Shown: in pieces, positions 1 through 13,491 of the stretch
Layout: each line of letters opens with the position of its first letter
How positions within the stretch are numbered: the stretch's first letter is position 1
Assembly: GCA_000499405.2 (NCBI GenBank)
Contig: HG738140.1
Coordinates: 10,195,560 to 10,259,559, forward strand
Reading direction: 5' to 3'
Length of the DNA stretch: 64,000 nt
Origin: Onchocerca volvulus
Taxonomy: Eukaryota; Nematoda; Chromadorea; Rhabditida; Onchocercidae
The notes under the pieces: model-generated
What the model was told of the DNA's origin: nothing
What the model saw: only the letters and a program-made list of their open reading frames with translations
Database searches by the model: none
Program-made: the position numbers and the translations under genes

Positions 1-1545
1 GAGCATTACAAAAGGTCACGGGGGTTCGTCTTCTTATGACTCCCATCGTTTAGAATAATTCTTTCTTAAAAGGATAGTTAAATGATGAATTTTGTTCTAA
101 GTTCGGCTTCTCGCTCTCGCCTTTACTTTTTTTCAATAACTTTTTTTTTAGAAAGCACAGTTATGCTGCAGGAATGAAACAATTTGCATGATAAAAGAAA
201 GCGCATCGAAGTGCTTGGAAATGTTTTTCCTTGAGTGATTTTTACTTCTCTTTTTCGAATTAAATAAAAGGAAAAAGGCGCGATTAATGGCATTTCAATG
301 ACATTTCTACAGTATTATTTCAAATCAATTCCAAAATGAATATAACAGACTCGATTTTCAATCGCTTATTGGAGCGATTCCGCATTTAAATAAATTTGAA
401 AAATTTTCTTATACCTTTATCTCGGATTATGTAAATTCATGAGCAAAAATGTCATAATGGAAAATTTAACGGATATATAGATGATGAGGAGAAAAATAAT
501 GAAATATGGCCGCTTGAAAAAAATCGAAAAATTTAAGTATCATATGACTGGTATTATTATAACTAACCATCGTCCTACTAATACCTTTATAACCAATGTT
601 GGTAATTTTATAGCTAACGATCTTTCTCTTATTCAATCAGACTTGTTTTCGGAAGACATAAAAAAAGTTAATTTACCAAAGAGATGGAAAAAACAATTGT
701 GATATATCATAGCACAGTTTCTTGAAGAAAATATCCCATATATTCTTTTTACCACTGATTCATGATTTGGCAAAATAGTTAGAAAATCAGGTTAATTCTT
801 TGACAAGCGCTTGAACTAGTCTTTCATGTATCTTAGGTTGATGAAAATAAAGAAATTCCGGAAAATGGCACTTGAATTAATCTTCCATGGGTTTGGATTA
901 ATTTTTCAAGTCTGAACTTTGAAAACCTTTAGCTGTGCTCGTTATTCAATGAGAATGTTAAGAATCAAATACAAAATTTTATATTCAGGAATTTCATTCT
1001 TTCCATACTCAGATTTGCGGGAGGGATCAACCATAAAAGGGCGTATCGAGACATTCTGCTCTGTATTCGTTCATTTTTGCCATATAATTGAGAAAGCTAT
1101 GAGATGTTTGCATGCAAGATAAAAGGAATAATTTTTGGGTTCTCAGTTTTTTTTCAGCTTCTGATTGGCAAAAACCTTTGCATCACATATAGATAGGTTA
1201 CCGTAGATTTCGATATAACAATAAGGTATTCAGAATGTGTACTTTGTTGGCAAAAGGGAGAACATACGAAAAAGCGGCGAAGAAATTAATGGTTTCCCAG
1301 CTATGTGGCCTGCTATCCCCGTTGTAAAATACCGATGCTTTGATTTTCCACGCGGCGGTTCACTCCTGCTTCATTAATCAGTCCTCCGTCAACAGACACA
1401 TCCCGGTACTTGTGATAATTGACACCGCTTTTTATATCATATCACATTTTGAATGATTTCTGTCTTCAATCATTTTCCTCTGTGTAATTTATGGGACAAT
1501 GTTTCTTCTGATTATCTTGTGCAAAATTATTTTTCAACTAGCTTA

Positions 1546-1572
1546 ATCCGGCCGCGCTTCGCGTGGCCGGAT
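1546..1572. repeat. G+C-rich hairpin
   Basis: An 11-bp stem (1546-1556 with 1562-1572, one G-T wobble) closes a 5-base loop, CTTCG. It stands out because the surrounding sequence is strongly A+T-rich. Its role is unknown. It could be the end of an old mobile element or a structured RNA piece. Confidence 0.6.
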
Positions 1573-1639
1573 CCAGTTAGTCTATAAAAAATAAAAATAT
1601 AAACATTTGTTCCAAACCTTAAATCTCCAAAAGTTCTGA

Positions 1640-1730
1640 AACACGCGCCTATTCGAATGCGACGTTCCAGAATTTTTTTTTTCAAAATTTTAAACACGCG
1701 CCTATTCGATCTATTCGAATGTGACGTTGT
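1640..1730. repeat. Direct repeat of a CpG-containing 16-mer
   Basis: ACACGCGCCTATTCGA occurs at about 1641-1656 and again at 1694-1709. Each copy is followed by a related ATTCGAATGYGACGTT block. The two units are about 53 bp apart, separated by a T-rich spacer. CpG density is unusual for the window. Confidence 0.65.
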
Positions 1731-4700
1731 TTCAGATTCAAAATTGTAAATCAATCGGTGAAAAGCATGAAATTGAAACTAACGTTGTCTGGGAATGAAT
1801 AACGAAAATTTTTCTGCATTTTTATTTATGTGGATAAGCAGATTCGACCATTTTCATTTGTCAAACTCAAAAGTTTTGTTAATTTTTTCGTTTCCTCGTT
1901 ATTTGCCTAAGTCAATGAGAGCAGTAAAGTGAGTGCAATAATTTATAAAATACTAAAAAAGGTAAATTAATCAGTTTGCCTGATCTCGACACGAATGAAT
2001 CTGACTAATAAGTAGCTCAACTAGGAGTAAGTTCGATGTTCTGCAAACTACTACAGCATCATTTATTTTTGCTGTCTAAATTGTTTTTTTCTAATTACTG
2101 CTTCTTCCTTTCTCATAGTGGGTGAAGTTTTTAAAATTTCTTTTCCATTTTAAAAACAATACAACTACTTCGTTGCATTACTTGTTTCAGTGGAATAATA
2201 TTTCGTAAAAAACTTCGCTAACAGAACTTTTTTTTTCTTCTCGTAGATTAATACTGTAAGCTGCTCTGAATCTGAACCAGTCCACGAAATTTGACATGAA
2301 AGTTATTGAATTAGTTTGAGCGATGAGCAATATTTGCCAAGAATACTTTTATTTTATTCGAGCAAAAAGCAAAAAAAATGGATTATTTTTTCAAAATAAT
2401 GCGAAAGAATCGATTACAAATGCTTTGCTGCTTGTTTTGTTGAATACAAAAGCAATTCAGAAAGGTCAAGGGGCGCGTATCTATTCTTTTTTTTTTTCGC
2501 ATTTTTTATCATCCATCATTTAAGGAGGAATTTTTTTTTGCAGTTTCATCGAGAGGCTTAAATGTCCATCCAATTTTCGTGTATGATTCATAAGATGGAT
2601 TCTTGATAAAGCATTATCCTGCATTGCGTTCAACATTTTCTGGATGCGAGAATATCATCTCGTCCTTCCTCCAGCAATCACCTAAATTCGTCGACAGCAC
2701 ATGCAATAAACATTTGACACACACAGGAAATGTTTCATTATTCTACCTCTTTCAAATGACAACTTGCGTTGGAGTACGGTACCTGCTTTGCAACAATGTT
2801 CTGGTCGGTAAGGGAGAGTTAGTTACTGACAGCTGCATGCTGTTGACATTGTAGTGACAGTTGTTACTATTTCTTTCCTTTTAAAATTTTAATTGTCTGG
2901 AAATTTGTACTTTCCCGGAAAATTTTTTTTTATTTTTTGAATTTTTTTGTGTCTGTCTGTTCTTTTATTTTGAAGAAAAACTCAAAACTTTTTAATTTCA
3001 AAACTACAAAAGTTAATAGCGAAAATAAAGCGATCTGTTTGCGAAAAACCATCATATCACAATTGATAGGCAGAAAGAATTCCAATCTTTAATCTAGGTT
3101 GAGATTAGAGGACGAAAGAAATTATCCAGTACTATTCTTAGATAGTACCAAGCAGAATCCCAAGATTTCCATAGATCGTTGTAAGTCTCGAGAAACCTTA
3201 ATTATTCAAACTGTTTATAACGTCTTCAATTTTACAAGCAATTATTTCAGATCTCTAAATTCACATGTTTGACAAATTTTGAGATTCTTGGTTATGGAAT
3301 TTTTAAAATACAAATATAAAAAGATTTTTTTTAATGAATAAGTTCAAAATACTAACAACTATTTAATTAACTGATTAGAATCTTATATTGTCTGAAACAT
3401 TGTTGGAATAATCTAGAATTCAGCATTTTGTAAAGCCTGAAGAATATAGGAATGGAAATGTTTAAAGAATGGCAACGAACATCTGATGACAAGCAAATTT
3501 TACTGCTTTTGTTTCGAGTTCCTAAAAATTGAACAAAGCATAAATTTAAAATTGAGTAAAACATGAGAGTCTCGTTGTAAAAAGAAATTCAAGAATTTAT
3601 GGGATTATTGACATTGGTGAAATGATAAATAAGGCATGCATGAAAGTGGTTGCTTTTCTTTTCAATCCTTTCAAAAGTTGATTGTTCGAATATTTCATCA
3701 AATCATTTTTTATATATATCCTTTGGATCGAGAAAAATCTTGTTTGGGAGTCCACAAATACTCATAGAAATGATGAGTAATTTTATTGATTCTTTAGACT
3801 CAGTAGAAAAGATTTTGATTCATGACTGTTTATTAGAATTCCTCATCTTTTGAGTTTCATAATTTAATTCGAATTTTTGGAATTTATAAAGAATAGTAAA
3901 TGAAATCTTAAGCAGAATAAGTGCGAAATGAAATGAGACTACTAAATTACAAAAAACTTAAAAGATTCATGTTATACATGAATCTCATTATTTTTTTTCG
4001 GAATTTAATATGAAATAGAAAACTTGCTATAGTCCATCCCTCATTCTCAAATGAAGGAAATCTTTTAAAACTTATACATGGCATTATTTATGGAAGAACC
4101 CACTTGAATAATTTATTCAAGTACATTATTTTGAAAACACTTTCGTTTCGTGTGTTATCTTCACATAAAATTGGAACAGAATTTATTCTGAAGTATCAAA
4201 TAATCGCAAATATTCTTTTTTCGTTATTTTTTTCTTTTCAGAATATTGAATTAATATAAGTCGAATTCTGACTTTTATTCCGCAACACTTCTTCTCCATT
4301 CTAATACTTCATTTTAAGTGATAAAATCCACAAAAAATAATATAAGAAAGTGAACAAAAGAAGAATTGTTTTGATGCAAGGAAAGGAAGAAATGATCTGG
4401 TTTAAGAGAAATTTGAATAAAAAAATAAAAATAACTAATACCATGCATTTCTCTCGGGCATTAATTTCTTCAGAGTATTGTTGTACTAATTGTCATATTT
4501 TTTAAAACATTTAAATTGACTAATTTTTCAAACTCCAACAAAATATTTTATGAACTTGCATGAACAGTTAAACAAATTTTAGAATCAGTTTCTGTGCACC
4601 GATCTAAATTACTCTTCAACTCGTTCAGTGAGTACTTCAGAAATAGCTTTTGAATTATTACATAAGCAAGTAAAAGGCAGTTATACTTTTATCATAATTG

Positions 4701-6635
4701 TACGAGAAAAATATGAAGTTTGCTATAAACGTTAAGTTTAAATTTAATTCTCAAAAATCCATTTCTGAAATATCAAATAAATGACGGAGTGTTTAGTGCT
4801 AACAAAAAAATTTCTGTTTCTTAACTTTAAAAAATCATTATTTGAATAAGAGTCGTTTTGGAAAATTTGAAGAGCCAAAATGTTTTCAGTTCCAAGAAAA
4901 AAATTTAACACCATTATCTGGCAATCGATTCTTATCGTTTGCTTAATATTTATTTTACCCACAAATCGAATAAATACACTTAAGGATTGCTTTTGTCTTT
5001 AAAAATACATTTCATGATAGCTAAATTCTTATATAAGTATACATGTTCCACTGGGGAACTTTGAATTCTCGACACTGAAATGAGACTTTTATTTTCAATT
5101 ATCGGCAATTAAAACTATATAATTTTATTCCTGTCACGGGATATAGTGAATGAAGAGGAATAGCTGCCAACAATTTCAATCCCAAAAATTTTTGCTGTAT
5201 TCCAGTAATTTTACTAATGATTATAGTATTTGAGGCTTTGATATATTTCTGTCTCTCGTTTAATGGAAATAACATATAATGACTCAAATTACCGATCCAT
5301 AAATATTAGTATCGAGAATATTGTTTGGTTAAATGCTTCATTTATTCTGAAATTTGAAAACGATAGCTGATATTCTAACTTTGATCAGTTTCAAAATACA
5401 GCTATCGAAGATCGAGGCACAACTAAGAAACCAATTTTATTACTAATTTCAAATGCAATAATATGGTAAGGGTAAATTTGATTATTAGAGAGCAATTATA
5501 AATAGTTGAACTTTCAACTGAAATGTTTTGAATTTTGATAAAAAAAAATTGGTGAGTGCAGCTGATTTCATCATATTGATAAAATGATAGGAATAAATGA
5601 TTACCATTATAATTGCTTTCACTTGTTGAGAAAGAAAGAAATTTCGCACGGCGTTTCAATTGCTAAATCAAAAATATAACGACAAGAAAGAAATGTTTTT
5701 TGAACAGTTAGTTTGTGACATTTTCGGTACCCATATGCGCAGATGCAGACACATTTCATGCACAATTATCTTGAGTACCTATTTTTCTTGTTTTTCCTCT
5801 TTTTAAGTAAATCATTTTCATGTTGACAAAAAGAAAAACATCCTTCAGCAAAAGAGTAAGCTCATTTTTTGTCGCGAAAACCTGCTTGCCTACTGTGTGA
5901 TATTTCTCTGTTACTGGTTGAAAATTAATTGAAAAACAAAGTCCGTATGTTTAATTACTTTTTTCGAGTATTTTTTTTCTTGGAATTGTGTTTGATTTTT
6001 AAGATATTTTGTTTGAAATTTGCAAAATTGCATTGACATATTGGTGATTTTTTCAGTTAGCATAAGAAACAAATCAATTTGAGGATTTATTGAAAGGTCA
6101 TTTCATGCTTTGCTCATTATTGTTTATATATGCGAAGTATTGATGAATATTTTGGCAGAAATACTAGCATTGCAGGGCACTGATTAATTGAAATTAACAA
6201 AAACTCAATATTATTTTCCAAAAAAGAATAACGGCGTATTATATCTTGTAAAAAAGAGTGCCAAATAAAAAAAAAAAAAAAAAAACTTTCAATTCTGGCA
6301 AAATTATGTCATGATTTACACTTATAAGAAGATAAGCGTATGCAGCTATAACATGCTAGATCTTTTAGCTTCTGAAGAGAATAATTTCTAGAAATAATCA
6401 AAATTCCGAAATTTCATATCAATCTTAGCCTCAGATTAACTTTCTCCGTTCTATCTTTTTAAGAGACTTAGACCATGTGATGTCACAGTAAATTAAAATC
6501 ATACTATACCTTTGTAGACTAAGATTTGGCTATTTTGATTACCTAATCTAGTTTGTGATATTCGTTTGAATTTGCAGGTAATTTTTTAAATCTCAGAAAA
6601 AAGGATAAAATTATTTCAGGAGAGAACACGTAGAA

Positions 6636-9600
6636 ATGTGTGATAGTTCGGATGGCAACATCGGTCTGAATAGAGAGAAAGAAATTCAACTTCAACAGGC
6701 AATTACCGCATTTATGCAACCACCGTTCTTTAATGATATTTGCATACGTATAGTAACGATTGACCTGACAAGCGGATTTCGAAATGGTACTTTCTTTTCC
6801 ATCTCATCAGAATTTTAAACTTTAGGAAATGAATGATCAGAAAGGGACATTTCGAATATGCTGTGAAACTAAAAAAAAAAATCAAAAAAAAAAAAAAAAC
6901 AGCGCAAAAAAAGAGGAAGTAAGAAATTCATTTTGAAATAAAAGTTAATTTTCAGAAGAACATGTATTAGCAAATAAATTCCTGCTATCATTCTTTTCGT
7001 TGCAAATTCGTGAACTTATTCTGAACGGGATTTATTCAATCGATAGGAATAATGGCGTTTTACAAAATATACCAACAATTGAGCTTCAATTCGGCACTAT
7101 TGCTAATGCCGGACAAGCTTTCAGGATCATTCTACGGTATCTTTATACCGGAGTGCTTTCATTTGGTACTGTACATCCGTTTCAGGCAAGACTTTTAATT
7201 TTAATGCTTGGAATAACACTTGACAGTTCTATTGTCTTTCTGCATACTTTGCTTTTTTTGGCGACAAATTGTCCTTTTAACTGTTTTTTTCATCCGCCAT
7301 AACTCTAGGTCTTGCAAGTATCTCGGATATGTCAAATTCCAATGGTGGAAATGCAAGTGGCAGAACTTGTAAAATTATTTTTGTCCAATCAATCTGACGA
7401 AAGCAATTGTTTTGCAGGACAGCATAATATCATGACCGGTAGATATTTATTTTCGAGTCTCTTTAAAATAGAATTCGCAAAAATTATTCGGTAGTCATTT
7501 GCTGACCTGACATATTGATCTTTCATTCCAATCTAAAAAATGTACAAGCTAGGATATTTAGAAATTTTAAACATTTCTAGTTTTTAGTTTTTCGCCTCTT
7601 ATTTTTGGATTATAAAGAAATAAGCCCAAAATCTGTGAAAGCTCGTTTGAATAACTAATTGCGTGTAACATAATACAATAATCTTCAAATGTTGTCAAGC
7701 CAAGCTTGAAGTGATTTAAATATTCAACAAATATTATAAATTATATTTAACTTTACAGCAAATTCAAACTCAACTAATTTAACAAACCAACAGCATAACG
7801 TATCGATTCCTATGAAAAAGGAAATTGAAAAACCTTTGAAAATCAATACTGAAAATAACTTAATGAACAGCGAATTGCTTGGGTGAGTATTGAACGAATA
7901 CCATAGCAGGTGTTTTCTTCCCACATTTTCGCAGAAAGATTGTTTTGTTGAATTTTTAACGTTTGCGTTAGTTAAGTTTGAAAGAATTGAATCAACTGAG
8001 TTCGGAAGAGAAAGATTTATGCTAATGTATTGTTTTAGCTTTGTGAATCCTATTCCAGCATGAAATTAGTTGTCCATAGTTCAGTTGAGATTGCATTCAT
8101 CTGTTTCTTTGTTCAGCGAGTCATCGAAAGAATCGTCCTCAACAGGACACATGGGATATAATGAAAGATACAATGAAGTTATCCTTCCATCGAATGACAA
8201 AGAAGGTCGAAATTTTGTTTGATTCTGAGTTCAAAGAAAAATAATCAAAAATTCATGTGTGATTTTTGTACAATTTAAGCTTAACACAAATTTTGATTGC
8301 AATTAAAAGATTGAATTTAAACCTGCAAAAAAGCATTTTATTGATCTTACTTCAAGGAATGAACTTTTGATGTATTTGATTTCAGGCTGGTGTCGCAATA
8401 AGAAATACATCGAACAGGTAGCAGACGGTTACATGTGCACAGTATGCCAGAAAGTTTACGGTCGCTATAATTCAGTATCATATCATGTTACTATATATCA
8501 CCGTAATTCACCTATTAAATGTGACGAGAAAGGTTGTCCATTTAGAACACGCGAAGCAAGATACATCCATTTCCATAAATACTATCGACATCACATTCCT
8601 TTACCGGATAATATCGATTTAGGTATTTTTACTATTTTCCATATAGTGAAAATCGGCATTTTTTGGTTTCTCAAGTTCTATCACTTGGCATAAATCACCA
8701 ACTTTCTTGAATAATTTAGACAAGATCTTATATTTTGATTGTTTATTGTTGGAATGATTCAATTCGATTTTTCGCAGGTTCACGGAAGTGTCCATTCTGT
8801 CGCCACGTGTCAAAAAGTCCGGCGATGCTGGAAAAGCATATAAGGCGTCACGTACAGGATGTAGATCGTGCTGCTTCTGCTGCTGATGAAATATCACAGA
8901 TACATTCTCAACAATATTCTAAAACCATATCCAATGTTCATTGTTCGAAGTGCAGCTATAGGTATTATCTTCATCGAGCAATAATTTTTTTTCTTTAATT
9001 AAAAAATTTGCCGATCAATAAATTAATTGCTTCTTAGTGAAAAGATCGGCAATGATTGTGGATGATCAATTAATGCAGTTTGTTAACTTTCTAGATCCTT
9101 ATAAAATTATCGCATGAAATAGATTCATTTAAAAACATATAATGCACCACTAAATGTTTGGAATTTTCACTGGTTTTTTTTTATTTTTCTCAAACAGAAA
9201 TTCTTTGAGAATGGTCGTAGTTATTTCATTTTGAATTTTGAAACATTTCTGAATAAACAAATGCCATGTGTGGAAGTTAAAATGAAAATATCTTGGAGTG
9301 AAAAAGAAAGCAGTGAGCAAATCAAGTTGATGACAAGAGAGAAGAAAAGTTTTTATAATTTTCTAACGTCAAATCATCACACCTTTACTACAGGGGACGA
9401 ACATCAAATGATTTGGAGCGACATCAGTTATTTGTTCACAGCAATGAAACATTCCGACGGAAACAATTTATGCCTGACGATGTTGCTGGTAGTAGTGATG
9501 GCAATAAAAACAGCACAAATGAAATTTCTGAACGGTTCGATATTTTCTGTGTTAAGTTTTAAAAATACAACTATGATAATCCATTTATTTCATAATTATA

Positions 9601-9873
9601 AACTTTTCAAAGTACACTTTGTCGAAGTTGCTGAAACTAGGAAAGAACATCAATAAAAGTGTAACTTTTGCATAAAACTATCCGTAAATCTCTAAGATTT
9701 CAGGATAGCTAATTTCGATTCTGTAAGTCTTAAAGCTCTTCGAACTTCAGAAATTTCATTAGATTCACTAATTTAGAGACCGTAAAGTTTTGTTGGTTGA
9801 TGCCATAGAAGTAGCGGAAGAGATTGCAGAAATTGTCGATTCATCAACTGCAACGGCAACGGCACAATTATAA
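6636..9873 (+). CDS. BTB domain and C2H2 zinc-finger protein
   Basis: Nine exons join in frame: 6636-6786, 6956-7185, 7309-7438, 7759-7882, 8117-8205, 8386-8622, 8778-8961, 9394-9534, 9777-9873. They give about 460 residues. A BTB/POZ fold spans roughly residues 25-130 (HVLANKFLLS, then FRIILRYLYTGVLSF, then VLQVSRICQIP). Four C2H2-type fingers follow at about 259-280, 286-309, 326-346 and 376-397. The last one is only completed across the 8961/9394 junction (CSKC...LERHQLFVH), which supports that join. BTB-ZF proteins usually act as nuclear DNA-binding repressors that dimerise through BTB, and that role is inferred here. The start was chosen because a TTATTTCAG site at 6611-6619, consistent with trans-splicing, precedes the ATG by 16 bases. 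Intron 2 begins with GC rather than GT. I cannot name an orthologue. Confidence 0.85.
7186..7308 (+). other. GC-AG intron in the BTB zinc-finger gene
   Basis: The exon ends TTTCAG and the intron starts GCAAGA, a typical AG|GCAAG minor 5' site. It ends in AACTCTAG. Joining 7185 to 7309 preserves the frame and restores a continuous BTB helix (HPFQ-VLQVSRICQIP). No GT donor nearby does so. Confidence 0.75.
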
Positions 9874-11887
9874 GCGATCTGTTTTTCGAAAATGTGAATT
9901 TACATTTGAATTTAAAGTAATAATCAGTAATATTTTTTTAAAGAAAAATCAGATACAGTGAGAATAAATTATATTTAAGTTTGTTATGAAATGGAAATTA
10001 AAAATTCTAGTATTTGAATATAGTAAATAGACAATTTTATCAATAGATTTTCTTGTCTAATGAAAATATTAATTTTCAATTACAATGAAAGTTATTCACC
10101 TACACTTGAAATGAATATTTTTAGGATTTTAAGATTGTGAATCATTGTTAAGAGTAATAGAATTACGATAGCTTCAAATCACTTCAACAAAGCAGTCGAA
10201 TTAAAAGATCCTAATTGTAGCACAGTGGTCACTAGGACTACTCCATAATGTTGTTTCATTGCATCACGATGAATTGTGGTTTCTGTTTCTTATCCTTAAA
10301 AAGTTTTGGTATGCAGCGTATATTTCGTATATCACTAATAGATTGTTGCATCTGATGCAATATGTTGCAAGAGTATTCTGTAAGCTGCGTGACGTGTCTG
10401 TTCTTTTAATAGAACTCAAAGATCTATATAATTTGTTTTAAAAATTTGCTTGGTTATTGTTTATGAAGAATTCTTTAAATGCATGTTATAACAGAGCGAC
10501 GACTTAAAAAATGATCGAAGCTATTAAATATCTTTTTTTTCCCAATCATACTCTTTTCTCTTGCATAAGTTGATTATTCTCATTTAGCATCTTGCTTTTC
10601 ATAATAATAAATATTACTCCCATTACATGATTTATTCTTCAAATTTAAACCTCTCTTTAAATTGATTTTAGTAGATAAGGTTTTCATTAAAAAGTCATGC
10701 TGGAGTTATTGAGATTGATATCAAGTCTTATCAGTCTTTTTCTAACTTAAAGATCGCAAAGCCAATGGTTCATTTCAATATGAAAAAACTTATATTTCAA
10801 CAAATTTCATTTCTTTGCAGTTATAATTTTACTTTTAATTTTTTAAAAGTTTTCAGAGCACAAAAATCCTACCTTCACATAAATCCTCAATAAAATGTGC
10901 CAGTAGTTTATTCAATGATCACTTATTTTGTCATAATGCTTACTGATATGTATGTGCTCATTGATCCATCTTGTGCCTTCAAATAAAAATCTTTCTGCAC
11001 TTGTTGATTTTAGAAATCAAATATGGTTCTAAATTGAAAGTCTTTTTTAAATTCATTTTTAAAATCTCTGAATTAGATGAGAAATTAATAGTCCCCATAT
11101 AAAAAAATATCTAGATCTCACTTGTGTAATTTCATTTAATTACTTATTTTCTGAATATGTGAAAGAATTCGCAGTTTAATCCTTTCTGAATAAATGAAGC
11201 GATACGTTTGAGATGCTTCAACTTCATTACAGTAAAGAGAATTATCAAAAAAAAGTTTTATTGTCTCCACAAATTCAAACAATTCCGGAACCTTTTCAGC
11301 TTTCATAGATAGCATTTCCAATGATTAGCAGGAATTTTTAAGTTTCAGAAAGTTCATTTCTTGAAATTTCAAATTTCCGTTAATTTACATTTGTGAATAT
11401 TCCGCATCAATTAATTCAATATGTCTTTTTATATAAATTTCATTGCAAATATGATCAGGTCATTGTTTTTATATTCACCGGCTGTGGCACATTATTGTAT
11501 CCGCGAATTTTGCAATGGTGTGTGTATTCTAGCAAAACCAGGCCTTTGAGAAATTTTCGTATGATATTAATGAATGACGATATTTTTGTTTTTAATACGT
11601 ATTAGTATTTATTTATTACATGTTCAATTAAAAACTAAAATTTCATTAATTAACAGTAAATAATATTTATATTGCAATAACAGTTTTTATCATTTAAAAT
11701 GTTTAATAATTCTATTCGGAAATCAGTGAATTAATGACTTCGAAAATTATACGATTTAAATTCTAAAAAAAAAAAAACCTGAAATTTGAGGACTTAAATA
11801 AATCAAAAGTCTGTTGGCTGATTGTTGATGACAGCAAATGTTTAACTAAAATGGCTAACTTGCAGTAATAATGCTCCAGCATTTGTT
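9874..11887. other. Intergenic stretch, 3' side of BTB gene
   Basis: An AATAAA lies near 9963, which could serve as poly(A) signal for the BTB gene. Otherwise only short, unconvincing open frames are present. Confidence 0.5.
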
Positions 11888-12670
11888 ATTAACATTGAGT
11901 GCATTTGCAACCGATCAGTCAGTTAAGCTTAATGAGTTCAAAAAATTATAGACAACAAAGAAATCCACAAATGGATTGCAAAAGAAGGAGCCAGAGTTGA
12001 AGAAAAAATTAGGCATATCAGCGGGGAAAAAGAATGAACAGGAAAAGAGCACAGGAACGAAACAAAAATTAAAAAACTTAGAAAGGCATTGTCCATCGAA
12101 TAAAGAGACTGAAATATTGAAGCAATCAAAGAAGTCGGCAGACGAAAGGGTATCAAAAAGGAGCAAAAAAGATTCCAACGGAGGAGCGAAATTCCGTTCA
12201 GAGCATCGCGCCGTCATTGGAAAAGTTGAAACGGTTATTGTTATAGGAATAAAACTGAAATAACAACTTGAAGGTTCTGGTTTCTAAAAAAGCACCGCAA
12301 AATATTACAACGCTTTAGGAGTCGCCTTTCGCAAACAAACTTTGAAGGGAAATGAAAGATCAATTTGAAATAAAACAAACGAAAGCAATAAATATCACTG
12401 GTGGTTAATATGAGAAACAAGAAATGAAATAATAAAGGACCGAGAGCTCCCATTGAAGACTTTTATTGACATTATGAGAAACTAAACCTATCTAACTGGC
12501 TTAGCCATTACTTTACTGCTTATTAGAATTAGCTATATAGGATTCAGTTTGCATAGCAAAAGGTCATATTTCAGGTTTGAAAAAGGTCAATAATAGAAAA
12601 CATATTGATCTATTTAATTTAATTCACCTTCTGATTGAACCACTATTGCTACTGATCATTTAGTCTTTGC
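11888..12670. repeat. Inverted duplication, copy A
   Basis: This block matches the reverse complement of 20389-21180 almost base for base. From about 11938 to 12600 I see only scattered substitutions and single-base indels. Identity falls off sharply past about 12670 and more gradually before 11938. The two copies are about 7.7 kb apart in opposite orientation. No terminal inverted repeats, transposase or target-site duplication were seen. Confidence 0.85.
11976..12263 (+). pseudogene. Lysine-rich open frame, truncated copy
   Basis: The readable frame encodes about 95 lysine- and serine-rich residues (LQKKEPELKKKLGISAGKK...). Compared with copy B it has TAG at 11949-11951 where B has AAG, plus a one-base difference just upstream, so the N-terminal part is lost. 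I do not recognise the protein. The near identity of both copies could reflect recent duplication rather than coding constraint. Whether either copy is expressed is unknown, and the frame may be fortuitous. Confidence 0.3.
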
Positions 12671-13491
12671 TGGTTAACTCCTGTTTTACTGACTGCTTGA
12701 AGCTTACGGGACTTACGCTGCCCCTTGACTGCGTTTGAAAGATATTTCATATTCAAGCGGCAGTATATGCTCAAACTCGAACAAACTATTTTAAAGACGT
12801 TTGTGATTCTGTATAGGTTGAATGTTGCGAGTTAATAGCAAGTTAAACAGGAGGGAAATTTCGGTGAACCGATTGATCCATTAATTTTACAAACATATTT
12901 TCTATTAAAATTTATTATTTACAATACAAATAATTTCTGAAATCATTGATAGTTTAAATAGCTAAAGTTTGAATTTAGTAGGATAGAAATCTCCGAAGCT
13001 CGAAGCAATCTAAATATTTTTGTGATGACATAATAGGCCTACTGATAAGAAGCATGTTAATTCACTTGCTGATATAACCAGTAAGGAAATTAACTTGTTC
13101 ATACATTTACTCATCTTTGGAAATCAATGCTTATTTATATTCTGTATGTTCTATTGTAACTAGAGAATCATGAATGATGCTGATAACAGCTGATCGCTTA
13201 GTATTCTTTTTTTAGCCGAAAATGAAGGAAAAGAAGGTTAAAAACCAGCTGGTTAAACGAGAAGTATTTGAGAACTCGAAGTTTGAAATTTCAAATTATC
13301 ATACGACTCAATTCACCACTTCAGCAACACAGTTAATTTTCCTTGTTACTTTCAAATAATTCGAATGAAAGATGTATGTTTTATTGATGAAATGTGCAAT
13401 TTCCTAATGCGCTAGGCCCAATATTCTGTTATTTCAAACTTTTAATTTATTGAAAATATAGAGAGTAAAATGTCATGCAAGATAGATATTG
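12671..13491. other. Intergenic stretch
   Basis: No exon or repeat was recognised. A possible trans-splice acceptor (AAAATATAG) at about 13452-13461 lies just before the small gene at 13492. Confidence 0.4.

Larger units (their letters stand above)
1..6635. other. Gene-free, A+T-rich stretch
   Basis: I see no exon chain on either strand. Open frames here are short, lack plausible splice partners and have low-complexity composition. The only standout block is G+C-rich (about 1540-1730): a hairpin and a repeated 16-mer, listed separately. A 21-base A run lies near 6270-6290. The last few hundred bases may hold the promoter of the BTB zinc-finger gene that starts at 6636. Confidence 0.5.

Noticed and set aside
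12241..12453. Open frame of 70 codons identical to one at 20607-20819 (hydrophobic product)
   Set aside because: The identity follows from the inverted duplication. The frame is antisense to or beyond the lysine-rich frame, has no splice partners and is rich in Phe/Leu/Cys as expected of antisense A-rich DNA.
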